The notes beneath the pieces were generated by a model that ran no database searches, was not told the origin of the DNA, and was given only the letters and a program-made list of their open reading frames with translations. 46,317 nucleotides of DNA from Bacteroidales bacterium UBA4179 (lineage in GTDB: Bacteria > Bacteroidota > Bacteroidia > Bacteroidales > Dysgonomonadaceae). Position 1 is the stretch's first letter. Each line of letters opens with the position of its first letter. Below, in pieces: positions 7,749-16,434 of the stretch. The position numbers and the translations under genes are program-made. The DNA lies in contig DFUT01000041.1 of assembly GCA_002381125.1 (NCBI GenBank), forward strand, positions 1 to 46,317, read 5' to 3'.

Positions 7749-8531
7749 ATGAATAAAATCGTAGGAAAAGAATACTTATCGGAAAAGGTCGTAAAATTCG
7801 AAATTGAAGCACCATTGATAGCCAAAAGCCGTAAAGCAGGCCATTTTGTGATTGTTCGCATTGGGGAAAAGGGAGAACGAATACCTTATACCATCGTATC
7901 GTCCGATCCACAAAAAGGAACGATTACGTTGGTCGTACAAAACGTGGGAAAATCGTCGGGAAAATTTTGCGAACTCAATGTTGGCGATTATGTGACCGAT
8001 TTGGTGGGACCACTGGGGAAAGCCACGCACATCGATAATTTTGGCACCGTACTTTGTGCCGGTGGCGGAGTAGGTATTGCCCCCATATTGCCCATCGTTG
8101 AGGCAATGAAAAAGGCAGGCAACCAAGTAATTGCCATATTGGCTGCACGCACCAAGGAGCTCATTATTCTGGAAAATGAAATTCGGCAATTTGCAGATGA
8201 AGTCCATATCATGACCGACGACGGATCATACGGTAAAAAAGGCTTGATAACCGAAGGTGTGGAAGAGATTATCCAAAGTAAAAAAGTAGATTTATGCGTC
8301 ACCGCCGGTCCTACGATTATGATGAAATTTGTTTCGGAACTCACCAAAAAATACAATATTCCCACCATCGCCTCACTAAATCCCATCATGGTAGACGGTA
8401 CGGGTATGTGTGGAGCATGCCGAGTAACAGTAGGCGGTAAAATAAAATTCGTCTGTATCGATGGTCCCGAATTCGATGCTCATCAAGTTAATTTTGATGA
8501 ATTGATCATGCGATTGCATGCCTACGATTGA
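7749..8531 (+). CDS. nfnA: NADH-dependent ferredoxin:NADP+ oxidoreductase small subunit (NfnA-like)
   Basis: A 260-residue FAD/NAD-binding protein of the sulfide dehydrogenase/NfnA/PyrK-like family. It contains an FAD-binding barrel (RIPYTIVSSDPQKGTITLVVQ, the RxYT/S motif), a nucleotide-binding fold (VLCAGGGVGIAPILPIVEAM) and a C-terminal [2Fe-2S] site with clustered cysteines (GTGMCGACRV, then KFVCIDGPEF). I chose the ATG at 7749, which begins MNKIVGKEYLSEKV, because the 35 upstream in-frame codons lie in the promoter region. Together with the next gene it would form an electron-bifurcating transhydrogenase (2 NADP+ + NADH + reduced ferredoxin), a hallmark of anaerobic redox balancing. Some annotations call this pair glutamate synthase small-subunit proteins. 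Confidence 0.85.
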   Translation: MNKIVGKEYLSEKVVKFEIEAPLIAKSRKAGHFVIVRIGEKGERIPYTIVSSDPQKGTITLVVQNVGKSSGKFCELNVGDYVTDLVGPLGKATHIDNFGTVLCAGGGVGIAPILPIVEAMKKAGNQVIAILAARTKELIILENEIRQFADEVHIMTDDGSYGKKGLITEGVEEIIQSKKVDLCVTAGPTIMMKFVSELTKKYNIPTIASLNPIMVDGTGMCGACRVTVGGKIKFVCIDGPEFDAHQVNFDELIMRLHAYD

Positions 8532-8575
8532 AACACCAATTCTGAATTTAGTCAATAGTTTAAAAACAAATTGAA

Positions 8576-10051
8576 ATGCTTTCAAAAGAATATTTGCATG
8601 CCGAGCGAAATCAGCCTTGGCGCGAAGCGTTACGTAAAACAATGAAAAATAAAGAACGCACAGACCTGCCTCGCGTAAAAATGCCCGAACAACCACCGGA
8701 AATCCGTATTCACAATTTTCAGGAAGTAAATCTTGGCCTTACACCGGAACTGGCTCTTGCCGAATCGCATCGCTGCCTCGATTGTGTAAATCCTACCTGC
8801 ATCATGGGATGCCCCGTGGAGGTAAACATTCCAAAGTTTATCAAAAACATTGAGCGGGGCGAAATTCTTGAAGCAGCCAAAACACTGAAAGAAACCAATA
8901 CACTCCCCGCTGTATGCGGAAGGGTTTGTCCGCAGGAACGTCAATGCGAAAGCCACTGCTTTTACGTCCAAAAACTCAAAAAAGAAGCTGTTGCCATTGG
9001 TCATCTGGAACGCTTTGCAGCCGATTATGAACATGAAAGCGGAAATATTTCCATCCCGGAAACCGCTTCAACAAACGAAATTAAAATTGCCGTTGTAGGA
9101 TCGGGGCCTGCCGGTTTGGCTTTCGCAGGAGATATGGCAAAACTGGGATATGAAGTAACTGTTTTTGAAGCGTTACACGAATTAGGAGGAGTTCTTCGCT
9201 ATGGTATTCCCGAATTTCGTTTGCCCAACAAAATTGTCGATACCGAAATCGAGGTGCTAAAAAAAATGGGCGTAAAATTCGAAACCAATTGCATAATAGG
9301 TAAAACCATCTCGCAAGAAGATTTAAAGGAATTTGGTTATAAAGGCATCTTTATTGGCAGTGGAGCCGGTTTTCCCAATTTTATGAATATTCCGGGAGAA
9401 AACCTTATTGGGGTTATGTCGGCCAACGAATATCTTACTCGCGTAAATTTAATGCGTGCAGCCGATCCCGACAGCGATACTCCCGTTCATCGCGGAAAAA
9501 AAGTGGCGGTAATAGGCGGAGGAAATACCGCTATGGATGCCGTTCGCACAGCACGACGCCTGGGTGCAGAAAAAGCAATGATCGTTTATCGACGTTCAGA
9601 AGAAGAGATGCCGGCTCGAATCGAAGAAGTGAAACATGCCAAAGAAGAAGGCATTGAATTTCTCACCTTGCACAATCCTTTGAGATACGAAGGAGATGAA
9701 AAAGGACACGTTCGGAAAATGTTGCTGCAACGCATGAGACTTGGCGAGCCCGATGCTTCGGGCCGCCGTCGTCCTATCCCTATTGAAGGCGACACGGTAT
9801 GGATAGAAGTTGACGAAGTCATTGTAAGCATCGGTGTCTCTCCCAATCCTTTAATTCCATCTACTTTTACCGGCTTAGAAGTCACCCCTTATGGAACAAT
9901 AGTCATTGACGAAGAAACCATGCAAACCGGTGTAGATTATATATTCGCAGGTGGCGACATCGTGCGCGGCGGAGCTACCGTCATCCTCGCTATGGGAGAT
10001 GGACGCAAAGCCGCAAAAGGAATGGATGCCTGGTTGAAAAAAACTTTATAA
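8576..10051 (+). CDS. nfnB: NADPH-dependent oxidoreductase, NfnB / GltD-like
   Basis: A 491-residue iron-sulfur flavoprotein. The N-terminus carries the dihydropyrimidine-dehydrogenase-type [4Fe-4S] domain (CLDCVNPTCIMGCPVEVNIP and CGRVCPQERQCESHC). An FAD Rossmann motif follows (VVGSGPAGLAFAGDMAKLG), then an NADPH-binding site (VAVIGGGNTAMDAVRTARRLG) and the C-terminal FAD closing motif (FAGGDIVRGGATVILAMGDG). Sequence alone does not separate NfnB from the GltD subunit of glutamate synthase. The adjacent nfnA-like gene 44 nt upstream, and the absence of a GltB large subunit, favour NfnB of the bifurcating Nfn complex. It is cytoplasmic. Confidence 0.87.
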   Translation: MLSKEYLHAERNQPWREALRKTMKNKERTDLPRVKMPEQPPEIRIHNFQEVNLGLTPELALAESHRCLDCVNPTCIMGCPVEVNIPKFIKNIERGEILEAAKTLKETNTLPAVCGRVCPQERQCESHCFYVQKLKKEAVAIGHLERFAADYEHESGNISIPETASTNEIKIAVVGSGPAGLAFAGDMAKLGYEVTVFEALHELGGVLRYGIPEFRLPNKIVDTEIEVLKKMGVKFETNCIIGKTISQEDLKEFGYKGIFIGSGAGFPNFMNIPGENLIGVMSANEYLTRVNLMRAADPDSDTPVHRGKKVAVIGGGNTAMDAVRTARRLGAEKAMIVYRRSEEEMPARIEEVKHAKEEGIEFLTLHNPLRYEGDEKGHVRKMLLQRMRLGEPDASGRRRPIPIEGDTVWIEVDEVIVSIGVSPNPLIPSTFTGLEVTPYGTIVIDEETMQTGVDYIFAGGDIVRGGATVILAMGDGRKAAKGMDAWLKKTL

Positions 10052-10064
10052 ATCAATTCGAACA

Positions 10065-11183
10065 ATGAAAATTTTAACGGACATCCATATTCCCTATCTG
10101 AAAGGCGCCATTGAACATTTCGGCGAAGTAGAATACCTACCCGGGAATCGGTTCACCAAAGAAACGGTAAAAGACAAAGATGTACTGATTGTGCGAACGG
10201 TAACGCATTTTGGCGAAGAAATACTGGCCGGATCATCTGTAAAGCTCATTTGTTCGGCTACCATAGGTTATGATCATATCGATACTCACTATTGCGATAC
10301 GCACGGTATTGCTTGGCGTACGGCACCGGGTTGCAATGCCGGATCGGTAGAGCAATACGTGACGGCATCTTTGCTGATCTTGGCCGAGAAAAAGGGATTC
10401 GACCTAAGAAAAAAAACTATCGGTATTGTGGGTGTTGGAAATGTTGGAAGCAAAGTAGAATCCGCCTGCAAAAAACTGGGTATGCAAGTCTTATTGAACG
10501 ACCCACCACGAGAGGAACGCGAAGGAAATGCCGACAACATGTTTGTTGATCTGGAAACCATCAAAAATGAGTCGGACATCATCACACTGCATACACCGCT
10601 TACCAAAACAGGAAAACACAAAACATGGCATCTGGTCGATGAAGATTTTTTCAACGAATTGGATAAAAAACCCATTCTTATCAATTCTTGTCGTGGCAGT
10701 GTAACCGATACTCAAGCATGGAAAAAAGCAATTAAAAAGGGTCTCGTATCGGGATCGGTAATCGATTGCTGGGAAAACGAACCCCACATCGACACCGAAC
10801 TTCTGGAAATGGCCGATATTGCCACTCCACACGTTGCCGGATATTCTGCCGACGGCAAATGGACAGCAACCAAAATGACACTCGAAAATCTTTGTGATTT
10901 TTTTCATTTCGATATCGATCCCGTAAAACTTATGCCGCCTGTTCCCCCTCCCCCAAATCCTATCATAGACCTGAAAGGGGTCAGCCCCGAAAAACAAACG
11001 CTTTGCGCGGTTCTTCATACATATGATCCTTTGAAAGAAACAAAGGAATTAAAAAAATCACCCGATAAATTTTATTACTTTCGCTCACATTATCCTCTCC
11101 GACGCGAGTATAACGCATATACAGTCATAAATGCAGATCCAACCGTTGCAGATTTACTAAAACAAATGGGATTTACAGTTTAA
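10065..11183 (+). CDS. pdxB: 4-phosphoerythronate dehydrogenase PdxB
   Basis: A 372-residue D-2-hydroxyacid dehydrogenase that oxidises 4-phospho-D-erythronate in DXP-independent pyridoxal 5'-phosphate biosynthesis. Visible: the N-terminal substrate domain (KILTDIHIPYLKGAIEHFGEV), an NAD-binding Rossmann motif (KTIGIVGVGNVGSKVESACKKLG), the catalytic Arg region (LINSCRGSVTD) and His region (IATPHVAGYSADGKW), and a C-terminal dimerisation extension typical of PdxB. It starts 13 nt after nfnB, so it is probably co-transcribed. That would link an NAD(P)-redox operon to cofactor synthesis, though the functional link is only positional. Confidence 0.93.
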   Translation: MKILTDIHIPYLKGAIEHFGEVEYLPGNRFTKETVKDKDVLIVRTVTHFGEEILAGSSVKLICSATIGYDHIDTHYCDTHGIAWRTAPGCNAGSVEQYVTASLLILAEKKGFDLRKKTIGIVGVGNVGSKVESACKKLGMQVLLNDPPREEREGNADNMFVDLETIKNESDIITLHTPLTKTGKHKTWHLVDEDFFNELDKKPILINSCRGSVTDTQAWKKAIKKGLVSGSVIDCWENEPHIDTELLEMADIATPHVAGYSADGKWTATKMTLENLCDFFHFDIDPVKLMPPVPPPPNPIIDLKGVSPEKQTLCAVLHTYDPLKETKELKKSPDKFYYFRSHYPLRREYNAYTVINADPTVADLLKQMGFTV

Positions 11184-11249
11184 ATTCTAAATAAAAATTA
11201 AATGTGCAATCTGTGAAAAAATTCTCTTTCTTTTTTAAAGAAAAATCGA

Positions 11250-11257
11250 TAGCTTTG
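11250..11257 (+). promoter_or_regulatory. -7 promoter box of the OmpA/TPR lipoprotein gene
   Basis: TAGCTTTG matches TAnnTTTG, 57 nt before the ATG at 11315. Confidence 0.55.
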
Positions 11258-11314
11258 TACAACGATTTAGGATATAATGAATGAAAAACTAATCTATAAT
11301 AAATTTATTCCTTT

Positions 11315-13018
11315 ATGAACAAAAAATTATTTAACGTATCCCTAGCGTTGGCAACAGCTATTATTCTGTTTGCTACCTCGTGCAGCAGCAGTCTTAAGCC
11401 GCTGTCTCAATCCAATTTTAAAGTAACACCTTCTCCCCTTGAAACAGTTGGGATGGAAGTGCCTGTGACCGTTAATGGGACATTCCCCGAAAAATGGTTC
11501 CATCCCAATGCAACAGTAACTATTACACCTGTGCTTAAATACGCAGGAAACAAGGAATTGAAGGCAACTCCCTATACCTATCAGGGCGAAAAAGCTGCCG
11601 GGAACGGTATAACGATTCCTAAAAAAAGAGGAGGAAATTTCGTCATGAACTTTAAATTCCCTTATCAGGAAGGAATGGAAGTTGCTGAACTTTTTATGCG
11701 TTTTGACGCACAAATAAAAAATAAAAAAGCAAATCTTCCCGATGTAAAAGTTGCCGATGGTGTAATTACTACTTCTGTGTTGGCTGATGCATTAACGACA
11801 GATCCCTCATTTTCAGACGATAACTTTCAACGCATCATTAAAGAGAAACAAGAAGAAGCGATTATGTTTCTGATTGAAAGTGCCGAATTACGACAAAGTG
11901 AACTAACCAAAGAAGGGCTTCAGGCATGGAAAAAACGCGTTGAGGAAGCCTTTAGCGATCCTAAACAGCAAATTGCGCTTGAAATAGGTGGCTATGCTTC
12001 GCCCGATGGACCATTAACACTTAATGAAACCCTTGCCCAACAGCGCCTAAAAAATTCTTTGAATTATTTAGATAAGGAATTTAAAAAGAAAAATATTTCT
12101 ACCGATATCAATACCCATTACACGGAAGAAGACTGGGAAGGATTCAAGCAGTTGGTAGAAGCATCGGATCTACAAGACAAAGAACTTATCATAAGAATAT
12201 TGTCAATGTATACCGATCCTGAGGAACGTGAACAGCAAATTAAAAATCTTTCGCATATATACCAAGAATTGGCCGAAACCGTTCTTCCTGAGCTGCGTCG
12301 TGCACGATTAATCGCCAGTATAAATATAATTGGTAAAACCGATGATGAAATTATGTCTTTCTGGCGCAATGATCCCAAAAAATTAAACATAGAAGAATTA
12401 CTTTACGCAACCACACTTACCGATAATGATGCCGAGAAAGAACGCATCTATCAATATATCACGGTAAATTTCCCACAAGATTACAGAGGATGGAACAATT
12501 TGGGAGCGCTTTTCTATAAACAAGGCAATATAAACAAAGCAGAACAATCCTTTAACCGTGCTGCACAAATATCCCCAAATGCTCCTGAAGTAAATATGAA
12601 TCTGGCATTAATAGCCATGATAAATAACGATCTCGATAAAGCAGAAGAATTGCTTGGTAAAGCAGGTGGTGCGAAAAACCTGAATGCAGCTCTCGGATTG
12701 CTTTATTTGAAGAAAGGAGAATATAACAAAGCTACAGAAGCTTTCGGCAATCTAAAATCGAACAATGCGGCCTTAGCCCAATTACTGGTAAAAGATTACA
12801 GCAAGGCATCGCAAACACTTGCCGCTATTCCTAATCCCGATGCAACCACCGCTTATCTGGCTGCAATCGTTGCTGCAAGAACAAACAACTTCAACGATGT
12901 TCTTACAAATCTCCAAACGGCAATTCAGCGCGACAAATCGATGGCTCAAAAAGCAGCAAACGATTTGGAATTTGCTAAATATAGAACAAACAGTGAGTTT
13001 GTTTCATTGATACAATAA
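11315..13018 (+). CDS. Lipoprotein with OmpA-like and TPR segments
   Basis: A 567-residue exported protein. The signal peptide (1-22) ends in a lipobox-like FATSC with Cys23, so it is likely an outer-membrane lipoprotein. Residues about 30-150 form an unrecognised beta-rich region. Around 220-345 there is an OmpA-family-like segment (ALEIGGYASPDGPLTLNETLAQQRLKNSLNYL), which would suggest peptidoglycan contact, interrupted by a helical insertion. From about 380 onward there are TPR units (DYRGWNNLGALFYKQGNINKAEQSFNRAAQISP, and more). Such OmpA-like/TPR combinations are frequent in Bacteroidales cell-envelope proteins. The role is probably structural or scaffolding. A strong hairpin terminator follows. 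Confidence 0.78.
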   Translation: MNKKLFNVSLALATAIILFATSCSSSLKPLSQSNFKVTPSPLETVGMEVPVTVNGTFPEKWFHPNATVTITPVLKYAGNKELKATPYTYQGEKAAGNGITIPKKRGGNFVMNFKFPYQEGMEVAELFMRFDAQIKNKKANLPDVKVADGVITTSVLADALTTDPSFSDDNFQRIIKEKQEEAIMFLIESAELRQSELTKEGLQAWKKRVEEAFSDPKQQIALEIGGYASPDGPLTLNETLAQQRLKNSLNYLDKEFKKKNISTDINTHYTEEDWEGFKQLVEASDLQDKELIIRILSMYTDPEEREQQIKNLSHIYQELAETVLPELRRARLIASINIIGKTDDEIMSFWRNDPKKLNIEELLYATTLTDNDAEKERIYQYITVNFPQDYRGWNNLGALFYKQGNINKAEQSFNRAAQISPNAPEVNMNLALIAMINNDLDKAEELLGKAGGAKNLNAALGLLYLKKGEYNKATEAFGNLKSNNAALAQLLVKDYSKASQTLAAIPNPDATTAYLAAIVAARTNNFNDVLTNLQTAIQRDKSMAQKAANDLEFAKYRTNSEFVSLIQ

Positions 13019-13040
13019 AACAAACCGCTTAATCTTTTAA

Positions 13041-13090
13041 GAAGTGGAATGCATAATGATAATCAAAATGCATTCCACTTCTTTTTTCTC
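13041..13090 (+). terminator. Rho-independent terminator
   Basis: Stem GAAGTGGAATGCAT (13041-13054) pairs with ATGCATTCCACTTC (13068-13081) and is followed by TTTTTT. It lies 22 nt after the lipoprotein stop codon. Confidence 0.88.
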
Positions 13091-13134
13091 ATAAAAGTTT
13101 ACATCCAATTTTGAAAAATTGCCTCAAAAACACG

Positions 13135-13142
13135 TACCTTTG
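13135..13142 (+). promoter_or_regulatory. -7 promoter box of trkH
   Basis: TACCTTTG matches TAnnTTTG. It leaves a ~108-nt leader before the trkH ATG at 13251, in which I see no known riboswitch. Confidence 0.55.
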
Positions 13143-13250
13143 CACCAATTATTATAATCGAATAGGATTCACCTAGTTGATACCTATTTCCATAATTGCA
13201 ACCGAAATACAAGTTGTGAAAGTTCAATGAACGAAAAATAAATAATCCAC

Positions 13251-14696
13251 ATGATACGAACAAAAGCTATATTGAAATATTTAGGGTTTGTTCTTCTTTT
13301 TAATGCACTATTTTTGTGTATTTCTGCATCGATATCTTTTTTTCTTCACGAAAACTCTTTTATACCACTTTTGTATGGAACATTGGTATGTGTTGCTTTG
13401 GGAATACTTCCCCAAATATTTATTGCAAAAATAGAAGATATCACATTTCAAGAAGGAATTGCCATAAGTGTTCTCGGTTGGATAATCACCTGCCTTGTAG
13501 GGATGATTCCCTATTTGGTGTGGGGAGGGGAATTTACACTAGCCAATTCATTATTCGAAAGCGTTTCGGGATTTACCACAACCGGGGCTACCATCTTGAA
13601 CGATGTTGAAATATTGCCCAAAGGATTATTGTTTTGGAGAGCATCCACTCACTTCATTGGTGGAATAGGCATTATTCTTTTTGTATTGGTTATCCTTCCT
13701 GAAAAAAAGAGGATTCGTTCAAGCATTTATCATTCCGAAGTTTCCGGATTATCCATGCTGAACTTTCGGATGAAAACAAAAAAAATCGTCAATATTATCG
13801 TCATTGTCTACATAAGTCTCATTACCGTAGAAACCGTTTTATTGAAATTTTTCGGCATGAATTGGTTCGATGCCGTTTGCCATTCGTTTGCTACCGTTGC
13901 TACGGGTGGATTCTCGACAAAAAACGCAAGTGTTGCTCATTATAACAGTATATCGATCGAAATCATCATCATGTTTTTTATGCTGATAAGCAGTATGCAT
14001 TTCGGGTTGGTATACAATACCATTCGGGGGAAAAAATTAAATATTTTCACTTCGAATGTTGTTCGGGCTTATGTAATGGTATTCGTAATAGGAATTTTTC
14101 TTGTTGCAGCACAACTTGCTTCAGAAAAAATTTATGGTCCGGGAGAATCAATAAGATATGCAGCATTTCAGGTAATCTCATTAGGTACAACTACCGGATT
14201 TTCCATTGTGGACACCCCCCACTGGCCTATTTTTGCGATCTTGATACAAATGTATTTTACCATTCAATGCGGAATGGTGGGATCGACTTCGGGAGGATTA
14301 AAATTCGACAGAATTTATATTTATATCAAATCGATGATAAAACAAATCAGGCTTACCAAACATCCTCAAGGAATTTATGCCATAAAAATTGATGGAACAC
14401 TCATCGACAGCGATATGGAATTGCAGACAGCCGTTTTCATTCTGTTGTACATCATCACTTTTTTTGTAACAACCTTATTACTGGCCGCCATGAATATAGA
14501 CGGTATGACGGCTTTCTCCGCTTCAATAGCCACTATCGGGAATGTTGGTCCCGGTTTCGGAAACGTAAGTTCGCTTGGAAATTACAGTAGTTTACCCGAC
14601 GCTGCAAAATATGTTTTATCCGCAAACATGTTGCTGGGACGTCTCGAAATCATGAATATCATGGTTTTTCTTACAATGTTGCGTCCAAAACGATGA
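13251..14696 (+). CDS. trkH: Trk-type potassium uptake channel subunit TrkH
   Basis: A 481-residue polytopic inner-membrane protein of the TrkH/KtrB superfamily. The four pore loops that form the K+ selectivity filter are visible: VSGFTTTGATIL, FATVATGGFSTKN, ISLGTTTGFSIVD and IATIGNVGPGFGNVS. Each has the conserved glycine. The fold is four M1-P-M2 repeats with about 10 or more hydrophobic helices. The cytoplasmic gating partner TrkA is not adjacent in this window, so it must be encoded elsewhere or the channel uses another regulator. A copy of the gene-end repeat (14714-14736) begins 17 nt after the stop codon. Confidence 0.92.
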   Translation: MIRTKAILKYLGFVLLFNALFLCISASISFFLHENSFIPLLYGTLVCVALGILPQIFIAKIEDITFQEGIAISVLGWIITCLVGMIPYLVWGGEFTLANSLFESVSGFTTTGATILNDVEILPKGLLFWRASTHFIGGIGIILFVLVILPEKKRIRSSIYHSEVSGLSMLNFRMKTKKIVNIIVIVYISLITVETVLLKFFGMNWFDAVCHSFATVATGGFSTKNASVAHYNSISIEIIIMFFMLISSMHFGLVYNTIRGKKLNIFTSNVVRAYVMVFVIGIFLVAAQLASEKIYGPGESIRYAAFQVISLGTTTGFSIVDTPHWPIFAILIQMYFTIQCGMVGSTSGGLKFDRIYIYIKSMIKQIRLTKHPQGIYAIKIDGTLIDSDMELQTAVFILLYIITFFVTTLLLAAMNIDGMTAFSASIATIGNVGPGFGNVSSLGNYSSLPDAAKYVLSANMLLGRLEIMNIMVFLTMLRPKR

Positions 14697-14713
14697 CAAC
14701 AAAAATTATCGGC

Positions 14714-14736
14714 TAAGTGCAACTTAGAAGTGCAAC
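14714..14736 (+). repeat. Gene-end repeat, copy 1 (after trkH)
   Basis: This copy reads TAAGTGCAACTTAGAAGTGC then AAC. It differs from the copy after the xylE-like gene (22249-22271) at one position and lies 17 nt after the trkH stop in the same orientation as the gene. AAGTGCAACTT occurs twice in tandem here. Confidence 0.75.
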
Positions 14737-14768
14737 TTTTCCGGTTTAGTTTTCCGAAAATAAAGTCG

Positions 14769-14776
14769 TACCTTTG
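14769..14776 (+). promoter_or_regulatory. -7 promoter box of tyrS
   Basis: TACCTTTG matches TAnnTTTG, 35 nt before the tyrS ATG and downstream of repeat copy 1. Confidence 0.6.
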
Positions 14777-14811
14777 CAAATGTTTTAACAAATCAAACAA
14801 ATCGACATCGT

Positions 14812-16104
14812 ATGAATTTTGTAGAAGAACTACGCTGGAGAGGTATGATTCAAAATATCATACCCGGAACGGAAGAATATTTGCTGAAAGAAAAAACCTC
14901 AGGTTATGTGGGGATAGATCCAACAGCCGATTCGCTTCACATCGGACATTTGGTGGGCATCATGATGCTAAAGCATTTACAAAGAGCCGGTCACACACCC
15001 ATAGCCCTGATAGGAGGCGCTACCGGAATGATAGGCGATCCCTCAATGAAATCGGCCGAACGAAAACTTCTTGATGAAGAGACTCTCCGTCATAATCAAG
15101 CAGCAATCAAAATGCAACTGGCCAAATTTCTCGACTTTGAAAGCAATATACCTAATAAAGCCGTCATGGTCAACAACTATGATTGGATGAAAGAGTATAC
15201 TTTTTTGAGCTTTATTCGCGACGTTGGCAAACACATTACCGTTAATTACATGATGGCGAAAGATTCCGTAAAAAAAAGACTTAGCGCCGATTCTACAGAA
15301 GGAATGTCTTTCACCGAATTTTCTTATCAATTGATTCAGGGATACGATTTTCTACATTTATATCGTGAAAGAGGTTGCCGATTGCAAATGGGTGGATCGG
15401 ATCAATGGGGTAACATTACCACCGGAGCAGAACTCATTCGCAGGATTGAAGGAGGAGAAGTATATGCCATTACCTGTCCTCTTATAACCAAAGCCGATGG
15501 CGGTAAATTCGGAAAAACCGAAAGCGGCAATGTGTGGCTCGACCGAAAATATACTTCACCCTATAAATTTTACCAATTCTGGTTGAATGTAAGTGACGAA
15601 GATGCCGCTAAATATATTAAAATTTTCACAACTCTTTCCAAAGACGAAATAGATGCACTGATAGCCAAACAAGAAAAGGCACCGCATCTGCGCCCGCTAC
15701 AAAAAAAATTGGCAGAAGAAGTAACCGTAATGGTGCACTCACGCAGCGATTACGAAATGGCTGTCAGTGCCTCACAAATATTATTTGGAAAAGCAACTTC
15801 AGAAACCTTGCGTTCCATCGACGAAGAAACATTCCTTCAAGTATTTGAAGGAGTTCCCCAATTCACTATCTCAAAAGAAGCGCTTTCACGAGGCATCAAA
15901 GCCGTAGACTTGCTGACAGAAACGGCTGCTGTTTTCCCTTCCAAAAGCGAAATGCGTAAAATCACAAAATCGGGAGGAGTAACAATCAATAAAGAACGAT
16001 TGGAAAATTCCGATACCGTAATCGATTCTTCTTATCTCATCGGAAACAAATACGTTATCGCTCAACGTGGCAAAAAAAATTATTTCCTGCTAATAGCAGA
16101 ATAA
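14812..16104 (+). CDS. tyrS: Tyrosyl-tRNA synthetase
   Basis: A 430-residue class I aminoacyl-tRNA synthetase that charges tRNA-Tyr. The HIGH signature is HIGH at residues 43-46, and the KMSKS-equivalent is KFGKT at 232-236, as in the bacterial TyrS branch. The tyrosine pocket shows YDFLHLYRERGCRLQMGGSDQWGNI. The C-terminal ~70 residues form an S4-type RNA-binding domain (SKSEMRKITKSGGVTINKERL). Length is normal. It has its own promoter and is followed by repeat copy 2, the tRNA-Gln promoter and tRNA-Gln. Confidence 0.97.
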   Translation: MNFVEELRWRGMIQNIIPGTEEYLLKEKTSGYVGIDPTADSLHIGHLVGIMMLKHLQRAGHTPIALIGGATGMIGDPSMKSAERKLLDEETLRHNQAAIKMQLAKFLDFESNIPNKAVMVNNYDWMKEYTFLSFIRDVGKHITVNYMMAKDSVKKRLSADSTEGMSFTEFSYQLIQGYDFLHLYRERGCRLQMGGSDQWGNITTGAELIRRIEGGEVYAITCPLITKADGGKFGKTESGNVWLDRKYTSPYKFYQFWLNVSDEDAAKYIKIFTTLSKDEIDALIAKQEKAPHLRPLQKKLAEEVTVMVHSRSDYEMAVSASQILFGKATSETLRSIDEETFLQVFEGVPQFTISKEALSRGIKAVDLLTETAAVFPSKSEMRKITKSGGVTINKERLENSDTVIDSSYLIGNKYVIAQRGKKNYFLLIAE

Positions 16105-16126
16105 AGAAATCATAACGAACTGCACG

Positions 16127-16149
16127 TAAGTTTAAATTGGAAGTGCACA
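16127..16149 (+). repeat. Gene-end repeat, copy 2 (after tyrS)
   Basis: This diverged copy reads TAAGTTTAAATTGGAAGTGC then ACA, with about 18 of 23 positions matching copy 4. It is preceded by CG like copies 3 and 4. It lies 22 nt after the tyrS stop codon and is co-oriented with the gene. With copy 3 it forms an inverted pair around tRNA-Gln. Confidence 0.65.
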
Positions 16150-16231
16150 CCCCGACTGATGTTTTTCGATTATTCTGTTGCAAAAAACCAAGAAAAAATC
16201 GCCCGTGGTTGCAAAATAGCAAAAATTATCT

Positions 16232-16239
16232 TACTTTTG
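16232..16239 (+). promoter_or_regulatory. -7 promoter box of tRNA-Gln
   Basis: TACTTTTG matches TAnnTTTG, 28 nt upstream of the mature tRNA. A TTGC lies about 20 nt further upstream at the -33 position. Confidence 0.6.
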
Positions 16240-16267
16240 CACTACTTTTTACGAAGCGAGTAAGGAT

Positions 16268-16338
16268 TGTCCTATAGTGTAACGGCAGCACATCTGATTT
16301 TGGTTCAGCTGGTCCAGGTTCGAATCCTGGTAGGACAA
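16268..16338 (+). tRNA. tRNA-Gln (anticodon TTG)
   Basis: The acceptor arms TGTCCTA and TAGGACA pair perfectly. The T-arm is CCAGG-TTCGAAT-CCTGG. The anticodon loop TTTTGGT sits on stem CTGA/TCAG and gives anticodon TTG, reading CAA. The discriminator is A, and CCA is not genome-encoded. Confidence 0.95.
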
Positions 16339-16349
16339 CAACCTTCACA

Positions 16350-16385
16350 AATAACTGCTTAATATTTAGGCAGTTATTTTTTTTA
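16350..16385 (+). terminator. Rho-independent terminator of tRNA-Gln
   Basis: Stem AATAACTGC (16350-16358) pairs with GCAGTTATT (16370-16378) and is followed by a run of T residues. Confidence 0.88.
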
Positions 16386-16398
16386 AAATAATACTTAT

Positions 16399-16434
16399 CC
16401 CAAATTTTACCCCAAACTTCCCCTACCCCCCCCC
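16399..16434 (-). other. G-quadruplex-capable G-runs
   Basis: On the minus strand there are runs of 9, 4, 4 and 3 G separated by 2, 6 and 8 nt (C-runs at 16426-16434, 16420-16423, 16410-16413 and 16399-16401 on the plus strand). The pattern can fold as a G-quadruplex. The 9-base homopolymer is also prone to sequencing or replication slippage. Confidence 0.5.

Noticed and set aside
8576..10051. Glutamate synthase small subunit (GltD)
   Set aside because: The family is shared, but no GltB gene is adjacent, and an NfnA-like partner is; NfnB fits better, though not proven.
11188..11210. Possible fifth copy of the gene-end repeat after pdxB
   Set aside because: Only about 16 of 23 positions match, in very AT-rich sequence, so chance is a sufficient explanation; it does lie 4 nt after a stop codon in the sense orientation.
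16268..16338. tRNA-Gln 3' end as an integrase attachment site
   Set aside because: I found no repeat of the tRNA 3' end near 22.2 kb and no integrase gene, so an att-site claim is unsupported; the observed direct repeats are the 23-nt elements.
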